A stretch of 64,000 nt of DNA, from NCBI GenBank assembly GCA_008508345.1, contig QNGE01002436.1, positions 1 through 64,000 of the forward strand. The letters run 5' to 3'. A model generated the notes under the pieces. It worked only from the letters and a program-made list of their open reading frames with translations, did no database searches and had not been told where the DNA came from. Below, piece by piece: positions 27,101-40,288 of the stretch. This DNA comes from Paragonimus westermani. Taxonomy: Eukaryota > Platyhelminthes > Trematoda > Plagiorchiida > Troglotrematidae. The translations under genes were made by a program, and so were the position numbers. Numbering within the stretch: position 1 is the first letter of the stretch; each line of letters opens with the position of its first letter.

Positions 27101-28689
27101 TTCGACGCACTCCCAATTCTGCTGATTCGTCACACAAAGTGGTACCAACTAATACCAGCTTAAAACCAGAGTGAAACAGGAAGCTCGTTTTTTGGTCACG
27201 CCGGGATTATGACAATCCTTCTGGATTGCATCTGTAAGTCGTATTGAATCGGATGAAATCCAAAACCGGTGGACTGATTAATCCGACCAAATAAGTGCAG
27301 TGATGTTAGCTCACAAATGTCTTCAAACCAGAAGACTGATTCAGCACAACCTCACATACAAACAAGAAGTTCCCCGATGAAGCCAAGTGGTCTTGACTAC
27401 CGTGATTTTTGCTTGGATCGTGTTAGCATTAATTCAATGCATATCACACTCAGTGTAGCAAACCAGCATCAGCGAATACATTATCTGCGGGTGTTTGGCC
27501 ATTGGGTGGACCCATTTCTTCCACTTGCAATTCTGACCGGACGACGAGGACGAAAACAACAGCAAGCAAAAACCATGCCTGTTGGGTTGGGTTAATATTC
27601 GCGCACACGTCGGTAACGTAAAACCGCTGTTTTCTTTGGTGTAGAGTTGGTCCACAATCCAATGTGTTTCTCTCACTCACACGTTAAACGAAGAGGCAAC
27701 AAATTTTCGGCTAGTTAACTTCTGGCAAAAAGACGTGGTATCTACTTCCGTTGGCGTTACACTTCCTTCAGTTGACCTGTTAACTTAGGCTGAATCGAGT
27801 TCCAGATCACACATTACAGCAAGTGCGGTATAATGAAGTCAGCTGTGAAGGTCACGTACGAGGTTAAGATCATAATATCCAGAGAATCAAACACCCTCCA
27901 AAATATGCGGTTGTAGTCTTGACTTGATTCCATCTCCGATAGTGCGAGGAAAACCATCCTGATCAACCGTCACTCGTATATCTCCGACTCACTATACAGT
28001 ACTTCGTATAGAAAGTATAGGTATAATCGGATATTAAACTTTTTATAATTGAAGAATCCACTTGATAGTTGGGCCAGGTTTTTATCCTAAAGTCTTCTCA
28101 ACTTTCTTCCGCATGCCCAGATAAATTTGATACTCTCACAAATTCGGGAGAAGCTATACAAGTGAGACTAATGTCACCGAAGATGTTACTGGAGATATTT
28201 GCTCCCTGGAACCACCAAGGGTCCTACACACAGTTAAATAAAAAATGTGCCTGGTTTTTTACAGTCTACGTGTCATACAGATCAGAAATTTGCAGCGTAC
28301 GACTTTCGACGAAACAAATGGTCGTCCTGATCAGGTGCGATGTGGAACATGCAAGGATCTAGCTCTTCAGTAGCCACAATTTACACGTTCACATATGCTT
28401 CTTATCATCAATCGTCCAAGTGACCTTCTAGTTTCATACGAGACCTCCACTTCTGCTGTTCTTTTGCCTGACCAGAAACCACATTCGAAATGAAATCACA
28501 ATCGGATTCGAAATAAATAAAAATCAATTTCATGTAAATTCACCCCGAACCGTGTGGCGATTTCACTGTAATGCGACTGTCATACTCCAACTCAATGCTG
28601 CATGAGTAGACTGACGGAGTAATTCTTTGGAATACCTGTCCTTCTACAGGAGGGAAGTGATGGTAAATAAGTTTTGGTAAAAACTGAAC
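24111..28689. other. Intergenic, nothing recognised
   Basis: Short frames only. The 85-codon plus frame at 24776-25033 contains a CAG|GTTAAC donor-like site but no convincing acceptor or domain. Confidence 0.45.
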
Positions 28690-28882
28690 ATCATTCAAAA
28701 TTGATCGCAGCTTTCACACTCCCTTAGACTTTCCAGTCGGCCCTCTTCGCTTCTGTTAGAGCTGGTCTGTAGTGCATATCCTTGCCACGACCAGGATTGA
28801 ACTCCGGCTACGCTTTCACGAGGCAACAGTGTTGACCACTACTCCGTTGATCCCACATTAGACATGACTGAATCATCACATA
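28690..28882 (-). repeat. tRNA-derived SINE, copy 1
   Basis: On the minus strand the head carries an A-box-like block (reverse complement of 28836-28850) and a B-box-like GGAGTTCAATCC (28794-28805), followed by TGCACTAC and an AGAGC tract. The element ends with GAAAGCTGCGATCAA. It matches the copy at 46.7 kb along its whole length, with perhaps a quarter of bases changed. The RNA polymerase III boxes are degraded, so it is probably silent. Confidence 0.72.
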
Positions 28883-29469
28883 CAAACTCCAGATCGTCTA
28901 GGGAGGGATACAGTTACTGTCCTGCTGACTCCAACCCATCATCAGTAATTAAATGCGTTTTTATCAGCTCTTTGAAATCAACCTTTTGAAGGTCACCGAT
29001 CCTCACCAGGTGACCCAATCGTCATCAAGTCATTGAGCAGGACTGTTCATGTTCTCACTGAATCGCTAATTCTTGAGCCTCCATAACTCGTGAAGTACCA
29101 ATCGGTCTTCTATATTTCAACTGATTAACAAACTGGTCTTCGATGGTCAGTACACAAGACTTGGTTGAATTCTGCTAAATGGAATGAAATATTGTATAGA
29201 CGAATGGGCGGTATTCAACAAGTTTTGGGCATTCGATCCGTGCCCGAAAGTAACCAACATCAAATTGTTTCTTTCACCCTGTGTTAGCACAAATTCATTC
29301 AGTGAACGTACAAAAGACTAGCAAGCCAAGTGTGTCACACCCGAGCTAACTAACCATTGTTGACTACCCCTGTTTATTTTTTGCTGAACAATACATAATA
29401 TTTTGATATTTTAATACGGTGAACTGAGTAGTAGAAATTCTGGCTTTCCATACGTTATATCACAAAACC
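28883..29469. other. Spacer between SINE copy 1 and the direct duplication
   Basis: No features seen. Confidence 0.45.
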
Positions 29470-30165
29470 CTTAATTCGCAACACGAGATATGATGGCATA
29501 AATTACGGAAGGATCTGTTGTGAACACTTGACAGGATGCGCTGGTTCGTCCAAGGCTTAATAACATGCTCGATAGCAATCGCATTCTCCTGCTGGTCATT
29601 ATTAACACGGGAAATCCTGGTCCCGAAAGTAATGGGACTGTCCCCATCAACTGCTCTCAAGACAGACCAAAAGGAGGGTATAAAATGCAATTTTTTTCCG
29701 CTTTAAAACGTGTATAACAAGGAGGAAAATATAAGATACTTATATGGTGCACAGCGACTTAAAAACATTCTCGGATTTGGAAATCGAAGGACAGACACCA
29801 AAAATGTAGTTTAGGTCAACAGGTAGGGTCACCAGTGAGCATAGCGGAATAAAGACCGAACGGGTGAAAAGATAGCAAACGTTACCTTTTAACCGTTCAC
29901 ACTTCTGCTCATTCTGATTGGACGAAATCGTTTCCTGGAGGAGTTGGGTGGTCTTGGACGGAAAATCGACTCTTGTAACAGGATCTTCCATTGTGTCTGT
30001 GTATACGCACCAAGACTTGGATACCATACAAATGAAACCCACAGGTATCTGAATTCTGTGCGGTATTATAACAAGGTTGTTGTTTACTCTGGTATTGCAC
30101 AAATTTGGGTAACATTTTGGTACGTATCAGTTCCACAGGGAATCAAAACTGAACATTAACGCTTG
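29470..30165. repeat. Direct duplication, unit 1 (period 663 bases)
   Basis: This unit aligns along its length with the next one at a fixed offset. GCTGGTTCG occurs at 29540 and 30203; the ATTAACACGG...GATCCCGAAA-type block, the GACAGACCAAAAG / GACAAACCAAAAG block, AACAAGGAGGAAA / GACAAGGAGGAAA and TCATTCTGATTGGACGAAAT / TCATTATGATTGAATGAGAT follow in the same order. Divergence is roughly 30 percent with small indels, so the duplication is old. Neither strand has a long open frame shared by both units. Confidence 0.8.
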
Positions 30166-30790
30166 TTCTGCACAAATGTTTTGTAAACCCTTGACTCAAT
30201 ACGCTGGTTCGCCCACGGTATAATAAAACGATTGATAGGAAATTGGATTCTCTTCCTTGATATAATTAACACGGCGGATTTTGATCCCGAAATTAACGCG
30301 GCGGTCTTCGTTAATTGTACCCGAGACAAACCAAAAGATGGGTGCCAAAAGCAACTTTGTTCTGCTCCGAAAACGTGTGCGACAAGGAGGAAATTGCATG
30401 TTATTTTTAGAGTGCATAGTGACCTACCAAAATTCTCGAACTAGGAACATCAAAAAAGTAGTTAAGGTCATTAGGCTACCGATGAGCATAGCAGAATAGT
30501 GGGCAAACAGGTAAAAAATAATGGAGGTCACCTGTCGAATGTACACGACATTTCCGCTCATTATGATTGAATGAGATCGTCTTCTCAAGGAAGGATGCGG
30601 TTTTGGACGGATAAAAGGGGTCTTCTAACAAAATATGCGCTATATGCATGTCATTTTGCCATCGTTTTTGACCTAATTTTAAGAACAGCCGAGCGACAGG
30701 TTTATGTTTGGACAAGGTACCAAAAGCAATGTTCCGGAAGCTTACCTGAATGCGAAACTTGCACGTTATTAATAGCAGACCCTTAAGAAA
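30166..30790. repeat. Direct duplication, unit 2
   Basis: Second copy of the 663-base unit, slightly shorter at its right end, where TTGGACAAGGTACCAAAAGC aligns with the end of unit 1. It abuts the GC-rich block at 30.8 kb. Minus-strand translations of the two units share patches such as SKT-(4 residues)-ETIS-NQNE against SKT-(4 residues)-KTISFNHNE. This hints at an ancient coding repeat, but the frames are broken. No function assigned. Confidence 0.78.
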
Positions 30791-30809
30791 TACCAACTAG
30801 CTAAGACAG

Positions 30810-31270
30810 TACAACTGTTATGGCGGATGATCACGTCGGAGATGCGGGTTCCCAACACCCGGTAGAATACCTCAACGCAACAGTAGGTTATGTCCAGAAG
30901 TCCACAGCGAGCGGACTGCGAACATCACTGGCGACCGGACGAGCCATCGCTCAGTATAGTCAAGTCAACGGATGGAAAATGGCGGACAAAACCCAGGACA
31001 GAAAGCGCCAGCCACACAGACGAACTGGACAGAAGTGTACGCAATGTGACAGTAGAATCCGCTCCGGTGTGTTGTGGACTGGAATTTTGGTTCATAAAGG
31101 CGAACACGCGCGTGGCGTGGGAACGGGCGAGTTGGATAATAAAGGTTGCGCTTTATTGAACGAGTTTTTCATGCACTCTTACCCCTTACCACGCTGCGAT
31201 GATACCGATGATGAAAGAATTCAAGCCCATCAGTGACAATAAATGCAACACTGACAATAAACAGAGCAAA
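30810..31270 (+). other. GC-rich block with a 138-codon open frame and two poly(A) signals; unclassified, possibly an LTR or other repeat
   Basis: Base composition rises sharply here compared with the surrounding AT-rich DNA. The plus strand is open from an ATG at 30820 to a TGA at 31234-31236, and another plus frame is open from 30890 to 31159. A long frame in GC-rich DNA is weak evidence of coding, and the translation has no family I recognise. Right at the stop there are two AATAAA signals, 31238-31243 and 31256-31261, within a tandem TGACAATAAA repeat 18 bases apart. The arrangement could be the end of an expressed unit or part of a long terminal repeat. No partner LTR and no clear target-site duplication were found. 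Confidence 0.35.
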
Positions 31271-34200
31271 TCTCAGTTTTAATGTTTCGGTTCGTCGAAA
31301 GCTCAGTCTGGTAATTGGCATGTACTGTTGGTTCAAACAGCTAGTTGATATAAATTCGTTGTCTACCTCTCACAGCATCCTCGATAATAAACACGTTTTG
31401 GTGTAGTTTAACGCGTGGCTAGAGTCACAACAAGTTTATTGGTATGAGTGGCGGTTTTGTACGGAACCTCATCGTTTGAAACTTGTGGCACTGTTGTCAG
31501 TTTGTAACGGCCTACTCCATGAAGTGGAAGGAAGCTTTGGGTGCACAAAGTTCACACCACGTATCTGAATTAAGAATGACCCTTTGAGTGGATGCTATTA
31601 GATGAATGTCACGTCACAGTTCCCTTAGACCTGTTCCAAAATGAGCAACAAACATCAGGATGCGTTAACGAAGTTCTTCAAATCAGCGGAAACCTGATGT
31701 GAAATCAGCTACTGCTACTGTTCTTTTTATATGCCATTGAACATAATTAGGACAAGCATAAATTCAAACATATCATAGAAATGGGATCTAATTTTATACG
31801 TAGCTTATCCTGCGATAGGGGTGGATGGATGGGCAAGCATATTACATGAGAAATGGGCAATGCAAGCTCGAGATGCCGTGATGTGTGATCATAAGAGAGG
31901 GCGTAGTCATCACAGTGAGAGAGCAGATGTTACGTGAGAGCGGGATTGCAAGCCAAGTTGTTGCTGCCTCCAAAATTGAAGTGCGTCTGATCCGACAAAC
32001 ATGTCTCCGGTCTGACCCACAACACAATGAGGGAGCCTGAGATATGTCACCGAACAGTCAAGCTTTGTGGTACAATTTATTGCAGCGTACGCACGAAAAG
32101 GACACTAGCTTGGATGCTAAACATAAACCTCTGAGGTCCAATGCAAAAGCCGAGATTTTCATTGAGATCTGGTCCGAAATAAAGTTATTTGACGTTGTTG
32201 CTCATGGAAACATCAAAAATCACGATTTGATGTTGATGGTCCAAGCGGCTCGGACAGACATCAACAGAACTGTACATGAGACAGTTGAAAACATCAAGTG
32301 GATTATGGAAGTGGAGTGAGCAGCGCATAACTCCGTTAGGCAGCGGATACCTACAACGAGGGTCTGTAAGTTACGGATTAAGTCTGCCTGCTGTCCTCTG
32401 TGCATACTGAATGTTGTTAAGTGAAAATGTGTTTCCCATCAAAGCAGAGCAATGGCGATAGACTTAATGTAGTCTAACACGCTTAAGGAAGTGGTATTAC
32501 TGGAATGTATGGAGCCTTGACTATGGTTTACGTCAGTGTCATCTCAGCAGTTAATTATAGTCGCAATGTTACTGACCTACCAAAGAAGGATGGAGAGGTT
32601 GGTTAAGGGAGAGGTTTCTGAATATACAGTACACGTGAGTATTTGTACATGTCTGTATTTTTCCTCATCGATCTATGGAGTAACAGATTTGGTTGTGCTC
32701 AACCCTTTAGGTCGGATGAATGTCACCCGTTATCAGAAAATTCACTCACCTGACTTCACTTCGATTGTACTACTAAGGGGTTTTGTGCGCAAGGTAACAA
32801 GCTGAAGGCTGATTCAATAGAGATCATTGACTAGCAGGCTGGTTCGCAGTCCTCTCTAATCAAGCTGGTCAGCCCCTCACCACCATTGTGGACGATAGCA
32901 GTCCTCTGAAGCACCACGTAATGACCCCTCGACTTGAGTGGTTTTTGATGCGTACGGTGTATTGATCAACTCAGCTGACGGTGGTGTGTATTCCCAAATT
33001 AAGTCCATCCGTGACTGTAACCAGTGCAAAGTGGAACCCGATCTAACTTTTGTTGACATGTTCTTCAGATGATAGATTTATCAACAGTGATGCGACCGGA
33101 TTAAGGCAGACACTTCATAGATGTCGACATAAGTTCAAAAGTCTCCTTTACGGGTAAGAACAGCGGCGATTACTGATCGGAGGGTGGCGAGTTTCAAAAT
33201 CACAGTAAGTTTTGTGCTTCAGATGTGGATTTCGTCTACATCAGATAGCTTTCGTTAACTCACTTGCATGAATTCTTGAAAAGCTTTAAATTCGCCTGTG
33301 GATGAACTTCGTTCATCGGTGCGTTATTTTTTGTTTATACTGACTTCCTCATAACCGGTGATTCAATCCTGGGTCCTAAGTATGAAATTGGTCTTACGCT
33401 GAAACAGAGAATAATTTTCAGTGGGATTACCTTTGTGGACGTAGAACATAGCAAGATGCTTCACATTTGAATCTCTCACATACATGCAAACGATACTCTG
33501 ATATTTAGAACTTCAGTGACACTGGCCAAATCGTCACACACGAACACTCTGGTGCAATTATTTGGGGGAAGCACAAAACACACACACATTGGATGGAGTT
33601 TGATTTCAACCCCTTATTACATGATTTGCACCCAATAATCAATAAATGACGAAATCTATATCAAGCGGTTCGCCGAATTTCGTCATATCGATTTTCGTTC
33701 GTATTCCTAAAAAATGACCGTCAACTGTATAACGTCTACCTGTTAGTAATGTTCCGAAAGCTGACAGCGAACAGTTACGAACTAGAAAAATTGAATTACG
33801 AATGTAATTAGTTTAACCATTTGATATGATCGAAATCTTCAGTTTCAATCTGAAACCGTTAACTCGTATTTGTTCTGCAAACGTTCTGCAACGTTACTAA
33901 TACTATTCGGATTTTTCCATAGTTGAGCACATATGACATAACGGAGGAATAAGCTGGGGTCTTCAGTCAATAAAGCACGGCTACAAACGAGTTGCCTGCC
34001 GGAAACTATGAATAACTGTTGTTATAAGTAGAGAGAGTTCATTCGAACATATCAGATTACGAAAGGGCAAGTAACTTAGAGTTTTTAATTCCACCGGGAA
34101 ACGTTGAGTTATGAGTTGAAAAAAACAATGGCCAAGATAATTCCCGCCTTGCTATAATTTTGGACCAATCTAACCAACTATGTTAATGTCGATAGCTATC

Positions 34201-36205
34201 CAAATTCCACTGGTCAGTTAACAGGTTACTCAAACCGGTTAAAAGTAGTATCATCAAGATATACTACCAACTAATATGTTGACATGTATTCAGAACAAAT
34301 TTGTTGATTCAACAGAGACTCACTTGTACAGAATTGTGGCTTCGGCTGTACTCGAATCTGCGACAGAAATGACATGTCTAGATGTCACATGCGTTCTATC
34401 AGCCAAGCAGCGATTTTACGTCAAGTGGTCAAAAGTAATCTAGTGAATCTGCGACTAAGTGTAGGTGCTCGAAAAGCTTCTATTTTCTCTAACTTTATAC
34501 CAAAGATAGGCAACTACGGATCCTCGTGATCAGTTTGTGATGCGTTCCAACATGTATGGTTTGCTTGTAATAAAATGCGTACGCACACTTTTACTCGTCT
34601 GAAAAATATCGACGTCTTAGAAACAGATTAGATCTGAACATGTTACAATCAGTTTTCCGTCCTTCTACACAGGAACAGAAAAGAATTTCGGGACTGGAAC
34701 AGGTTGTAAACTGTCTTCATCTACGGACGTACGAACTCAAGTAAGTGCATTTCAGTGAGAAGTGTTCAGGAGAGGTTTTCTTGAATGAGGCGCCCTGGGG
34801 AAATTGGTGTACATAAAAACAAACAAATAACTCAATGCACACCGTCACAATTTATTGACAGTCTGTGCACATGTGAACCCTTTTTGCAAAATTGACTTCC
34901 ATCGAATGAACACATTTTTCCTAGAAAAATATTTGGTAAAGTTTCAGATCAGTGTGCTTCGTGAACATGATCATGTTGGTGTGTGCCTGTGTTAACTGCG
35001 ACTTTAAATGATGTTTTCTGTCCACGTTATCCTCTTTGGTGGTTACTCAGGTTCACGTTCACCAAAGAGAAGTTCTTTCGTTCCCGTTGCACGTTTCATT
35101 GAGTCCCATAAATAAATGGGTGTTCACTACCCCTTGCCCTGTTTTGATGACCCCAGGACGTCATCCCGCTCCATCCACCAGTAGCATGGCACCGAATATC
35201 CGGAACTTCTACACGATGTAGTCATATACAGGCATGCACATCCGTCAACGTGCGTGCAAGCGGTCACGTGCTCCCTTGAGTTAGACAAATGAAAGACATC
35301 TGCTTTTCGGTGAAGATCCGAATTGCAACTAGACCCATACTAATCCGGGCAAATGAATCAATGCAACACAGTATGCAGTCAAGCAAGTTACGATGTTTTA
35401 GACCATGCATGTGTAAATAACGATCTCTGCTGTTACAACGTACCAAATAGACGACTCAGTCCGTCTGAGATAACAACATGACACAATCGCCTGGTGCGTC
35501 ATATGGGGAACGAACAGCAAACGCGCAGACTGATTTGGACGGATCACGGTGTAGGAGACTGTTAGGCAAATTACGCCACTAAGAATCCAGTAAATGAGTA
35601 CGAGTACGGGTTCACAACAATGTGTTGCGCCGTAAATGCACGTGTTGAGTGGCAACGTCAAAATATGATGAGCTCTTCATATCAAATTACCTAACTGATG
35701 CGCTGTGCAAAAAGTAACAAAGAAATCAGAGTAAAGTGGCCTCTGGCAGCCCTGTACAACAGCCGATAGGCAACTGGGAGATAAAGCAACTAAACTACAA
35801 ACTGTAATGTGATCCAAGCAACGTGAACTAGTTCCAGTGATTTTGTGGTACCCGTCGTATAGGGGACCACTGCCACTAACGATTCCCCTCCGCTCCGCGT
35901 TAACGACTTATAACAATGAACACGCTCAACAAGGAAAGTTATCGATTAACTGCCAAACAACCGTAAAGATTAGGGAAGGTCGTGGCTAGAAAACAACGAA
36001 ACAATGCACCGCCGTCCGAACGCAAAGGGCGTACACCTTGCAAACGAACAACCTCGCTCAGTGTAAGAACAACTTGCAACCAGCAAGAAAAACCTCCCTG
36101 CGACTTTCAGTGTTTTCTTCATTAAATGCACTCATTTCACAGGCAACTGGGGAGAATGATTGCAACGTTCACGACACTAAGTCCAAGTAACCATAATTTT
36201 ATATA
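31271..36205. other. Intergenic, nothing firmly recognised
   Basis: The 91-codon plus frame at 32044-32319 is hydrophilic and lacks family resemblance. The rest is AT-rich without long frames. Confidence 0.45.
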
Positions 36206-36341
36206 GATTAACAGATTGGGAATAACACAACGTTGTAATAGTCTATGTTTCAACCACCTCGGATGGCCTTCCTCAGGAGTGTTTTAATCGAAATCACATT
36301 GAACTTGCTCGTAACGTTGTGTTATTCTCAATCTGTTTATC
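36206..36341 (-). other. Inverted repeat enclosing a hammerhead-ribozyme-like core
   Basis: Arms 36206-36234 and 36313-36341 are reverse complements over 29 bases with two mismatches, around a 78-base centre. On the minus strand the centre reads CTGAGGA (36276-36270), a match to the hammerhead CUGANGA box. Next come an extra A, a stem of seven pairs (GGCCATC with GGTGGTT, three pairs G-U) closed by CGA, and then GAAA (36251-36248). The downstream ATAG-A-CTAT could form a short helix, but a proper cleavage triplet is not evident. Similar CTGA.GA...GAAAC motifs are known from Penelope-like retroelements and other retrozymes. Whether this one is active is unknown. Confidence 0.5.
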
Positions 36342-36419
36342 AATAACTTCTCAAACACGACGCCCAGACTGTTCAACTTCATTCGTACTAAATTTGGTGC
36401 GGATATCTTACCATTTCAT

Positions 36420-37092
36420 ATAGCCTATTTATATGCTAACTCTGTGAATCGTGAGGGTTAGAGCCAACAAGAAAAACCTGACTTTCCTTACCTAACTCTT
36501 TAGCTAAAGACTTCATCTCTGTACACCTGATCATCACTTGTTCACCTCGAACTTTACGACAGTCGGTCACGGTATCGACAAAAGTTTCCGTCGAGATAGG
36601 TGATTAGCTAGCATTTCTGGTACACGGACTGGCCAGCGAAGTCTGTGCATACTTGGGAATTAAACCAAGGAAACTATATGACGCCATAAAATCTCTGCTT
36701 CCCGCCTCCTCCTTGCTTACCCGTTGATGTTGCTAGATGTGACAGATCGAACGCAGACACCCCTTGTTAAATATCTGAAGACGATTCACGCTTACTACTG
36801 TGAGTGGTCCTGCTCCACAGCCGTAAATTAACGCAGTTCTCAAAGTCACATGGTACATGAGAGGGGTAAGTTTCTGTCACCAGATTGCAACCAGATAAAC
36901 CAATGTAGCCCTCGTTTTGGAAACGTGAACTATTATTTCTTTCCTTATACTTTCGCCACTGTTGATCTGACTTCCTGGGTTTACTAAATGGTGAGCAATT
37001 TCCCGCTTCAAAATCCCGGGAGCTGTCGTTTTTGAGAGACGATACTCACGCCGCTGCAATATAATTTTGTGAGGTGAACACATGATTGACAC
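36420..37092 (-). mobile_element. Decayed LINE 3' end, family B, copy 2
   Basis: On the minus strand the open frame from 37092 to 36877 reads LVNPGSQINSGESIRKEIIV and VSKTRATLVYLVAIW. It continues past a stop through YHVTLRTALIYGCGAG, VNRLQIFNKGCLRSIC and, after a frame change, SMHRLRWPVRVPEM. This is the same order of motifs as the other family B copies, but it reaches further upstream, into the conserved LGSxIxxGG/R-I-KARAAF region. Several stops and at least one frameshift mark it as inactive. A hammerhead-like hairpin follows on the same strand about 80 bases beyond its end. Confidence 0.72.
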
Positions 37093-40000
37093 ATCATCGT
37101 TTCTCAGAAAATCTTACCTGTTCATTTTCAGTGTCCAAGTGTGCACAATGTACAAGATATACTGGGAACCAGAACCGTGTCTATGACCAGTGTCAAGTTA
37201 ATCCATCTATGGTTTCTGCAACAGCCACTGGCTACCTCTTTAGAAGTAGAAACTATTATCTAGTGGTATACCCAAATAGAGCCACGCTTCTGCAACTAAC
37301 AGTTGTGTGACCTATCTTGGATCAAGTCTGGTCCAGAGAAGAACAGCATCGAATGTAACTAGCGCTACTATGTCTGTGACGATTGCTGACTAAACATTGT
37401 CTCAGTTCGGTTTCATATTTGTAACGGCGGCCCACTACTATCCACACAATGTGGTGCCACTTCATACCACTTAAGTAAAAACCGGCTTTGCCAAGATGCC
37501 TGATCTTAGTGTTCATACACCTTCACCAGCACAAAAGCCTGCTAAATCAGACTCAAAGACGGTCTTGACAAGTTTCAATGCAGCCAGATGGGGCACAAAC
37601 ATACACAGGGAAATACTTCCGAGGATTTGCCATATTGAGTTGGTTTCATTAGAACCCACGAAATGGAGGTCACAGAACCCGCTGTTAATGGGAATTTGAC
37701 CTGCCAGCGCAGCCTGTTTGAACAATAGCGGCGGCCGTGTAGTCATCCGAAGTGTACAACCAGCATCGAGTAGACAGAGCAGGTGCTGTCACTTCGATAA
37801 GTTGACTATTGTCCCAGAGTCTGGTTTTTGAGGTGCGACAAACGTTGACATTCGACGAGTCCAACATCCGAACAAGATCGGCCTCCTCACCTTTCTATTT
37901 CAGAATGTAAATTCATAAATCATATACACTGACTCACACTCTAAGTCTAAACAAGGAACGAAGGTAAACGCAGGCCGAATGATAAGAGATGTGGCCTACT
38001 GCACCAGTGTTAGTACTGTCAATTATATCCGGTATAAAACCTGTGGAGTAATTGCTCGAAATCTGAGTAGGCACGGTCCTGAGAGCTGAAATGGATAGGG
38101 GAGTGGAAGTGGCAGCATGTTTTCATCTATCCACCTCGCCTCGTGCGACAAATGAGGCCAGCCAGCCGAAGCGCTGTGGATTAGGAATTGTAGTGAAGAT
38201 TCATTATTCTACGTGGGGTAAGATAGTGACAAGATGTCCAGAAGAACGACTGGGGTTCTCATTAAAAGTCTTAAGTTAAAAAGCCTGTATAATATTCAAC
38301 TGTTACACGTAATTCGCAGTTTATTTTAGTCATTACTACCAAACAAACTGCTACACATACAACAAATTATATCATCTTTTGAAGGAGAACAGCCGGATAA
38401 AGCATTTTGAAGAGTGATAATCACATGCCAATAGAGATCAGGGCTAAAGTGGAACATAGCGCTCACAAACTTGAACTGGAACCATGAAATTCAAAAGAAT
38501 GGTAGATGGTTGACCAACCATTACTGGGCAAACGCTAAATAAGTGATCGACGTCGAGAAACGCATGCTACTCTTAAAAAACAACAAATTGCGAGAGTGAA
38601 CGACGCTGTTATTTTGTGCTAGATATATACTTACCAGGCATGTCACGTGCACGCGTGTATTCTGTGCATCTTTGATTCACGTGAGATCGCCGCCGTAAAA
38701 GTTTCATTTATTCTGTACGAAATAGCCTGAGTATATCTTTAGATTCCTTGTTTTCTGTCGCTCCACAGAATAATATTCAAATGCGTAAATAAGAATCATG
38801 GATAAATCCACACGACAGTGACTGATTCAGGAGCATGTCGGCATTGTTATAGAAGTATTTATTGTGGTCCACTCGGAAAAAGCAAGAAATTCCCTGGTAA
38901 GTGTCCTCATCGTTTCAGTGCTCTATTCATAATGAACCCACATTCAACTTCGTGGGTTTTTCCAGTTTGAATTATGCAGATTTTCCCATGGCCTAATTAC
39001 ACTGCTTTTAAATAGACAAGATGTCCCCCGTTCAGAAACCGCCTTGGAATTCTGAAAAGAATGGCATATTAATTCAAAGGCAACAGTAGCTCGTCACACT
39101 GTTAAAAACGCTCTGTGACAACAGTGTACCAGAGTTGATAGGTTATTACAAACAGAAAACTTTTTCAACCAACTGTAAGTGCAAAACTGTGTAGAAAAAC
39201 CTGTAGGCTTAGTAACCTCGTTGAAGTCACCCCGCCTGGTGATAAGAAGTCCTTTAGGAGACGGAGCACAGTGCATGTCTAATCCACTTCTGCTGACGCT
39301 TGTCTGGACTACGTAATATGGTTCATAGGCTTTAGCATAGGAAAGCTTTTGTTTCTGTGATGGATCTGACGTTTGCAACCTAGTTTGTGTTCGTGGCATT
39401 TGGGGATAATTGCATTACTCTTATCTCCCAAAGTAAACATGACAGTCAGTACATTCACTCTGCAGATTTTTGTTGTTGCTGATGTGATATGTGAAAGAGA
39501 CACAAACATACCAAGAACAAACGCCTGCGGATGCGCCCGAAGTAGTGGCGTTGTGATGAACCCAGAAGAACCACTGACATGAAACGACTGAATTTTCAGC
39601 TGGGGTTTGAAAACATGCATCCTCACTTAGTCGGTTCCCGATGTCGACACAGTGGAATCGCACTATCGACCCCTGGAGCTGAAACCGAATGATTGTTTAG
39701 ACTTCATACCTTTTCCAGAAACGCAGCGGTGAATTCATACACTTTCTAAAAATTGAAAGTACCATAGGACTTTTAAGCCGCCTTATGGACGGTAACAGTG
39801 CATGGAATATGGGTGAAAGTTACGGAACACAATGAGGCAAAAGATGTTGTGTGAGATCCCTGAGGTAATAAGATTGATTCAAAATGAGAGATCCTCACAG
39901 CAGACAACCCTCCACGTGCCATAGTGACATTTCAGAAAGCAAAGACCATGCAAAAAATCTATCCAGTGGAACAAACACAAATTCTTGTATTGATGCATTT

Positions 40001-40137
40001 TACAAAATTCGCATGATTACGTGCGTGTGTTTGTGTGTTTCAGCAAAACAGGTCTAACATTGAAACACAAACACTTGAAGAAAATAGCAGTTCGTGGTGA
40101 ATAGTGTAAGCATGAGATAGATAACAATAAGTGAATG
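37093..40137. other. Downstream of the phosphate transporter gene; nothing recognised
   Basis: Sequence at 37.1-37.3 kb may be a further decayed extension of LINE copy 2, but no motif could be read with confidence. No other feature seen. Confidence 0.4.
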
Positions 40138-40143
40138 TTTATT
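40138..40143 (-). terminator. Poly(A) signal for the PiT/SLC20 gene
   Basis: AATAAA on the minus strand lies 146 bases downstream of the transporter stop codon. Its position suits a short 3' UTR. The cleavage site cannot be fixed from sequence alone. Confidence 0.5.
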
Positions 40144-40288
40144 CGGGATCTCGTTTGTAATAGAATGCGTACTTTTATCTTAAAAAAGTGTTGTTTATGG
40201 AAAGCAGGTAGAAGATGTTTTGTCTACCAAGTCCGAATCTGAAAGTGAGTCTATCATCTAGCAAGGATACGAGAAGGTAAGAGAGAGG

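Noticed and set aside
32044..32319. 91-codon plus frame with hydrophilic helical character
   Set aside because: No upstream or downstream exon, no motif, and stops in frame on both sides within short distance.
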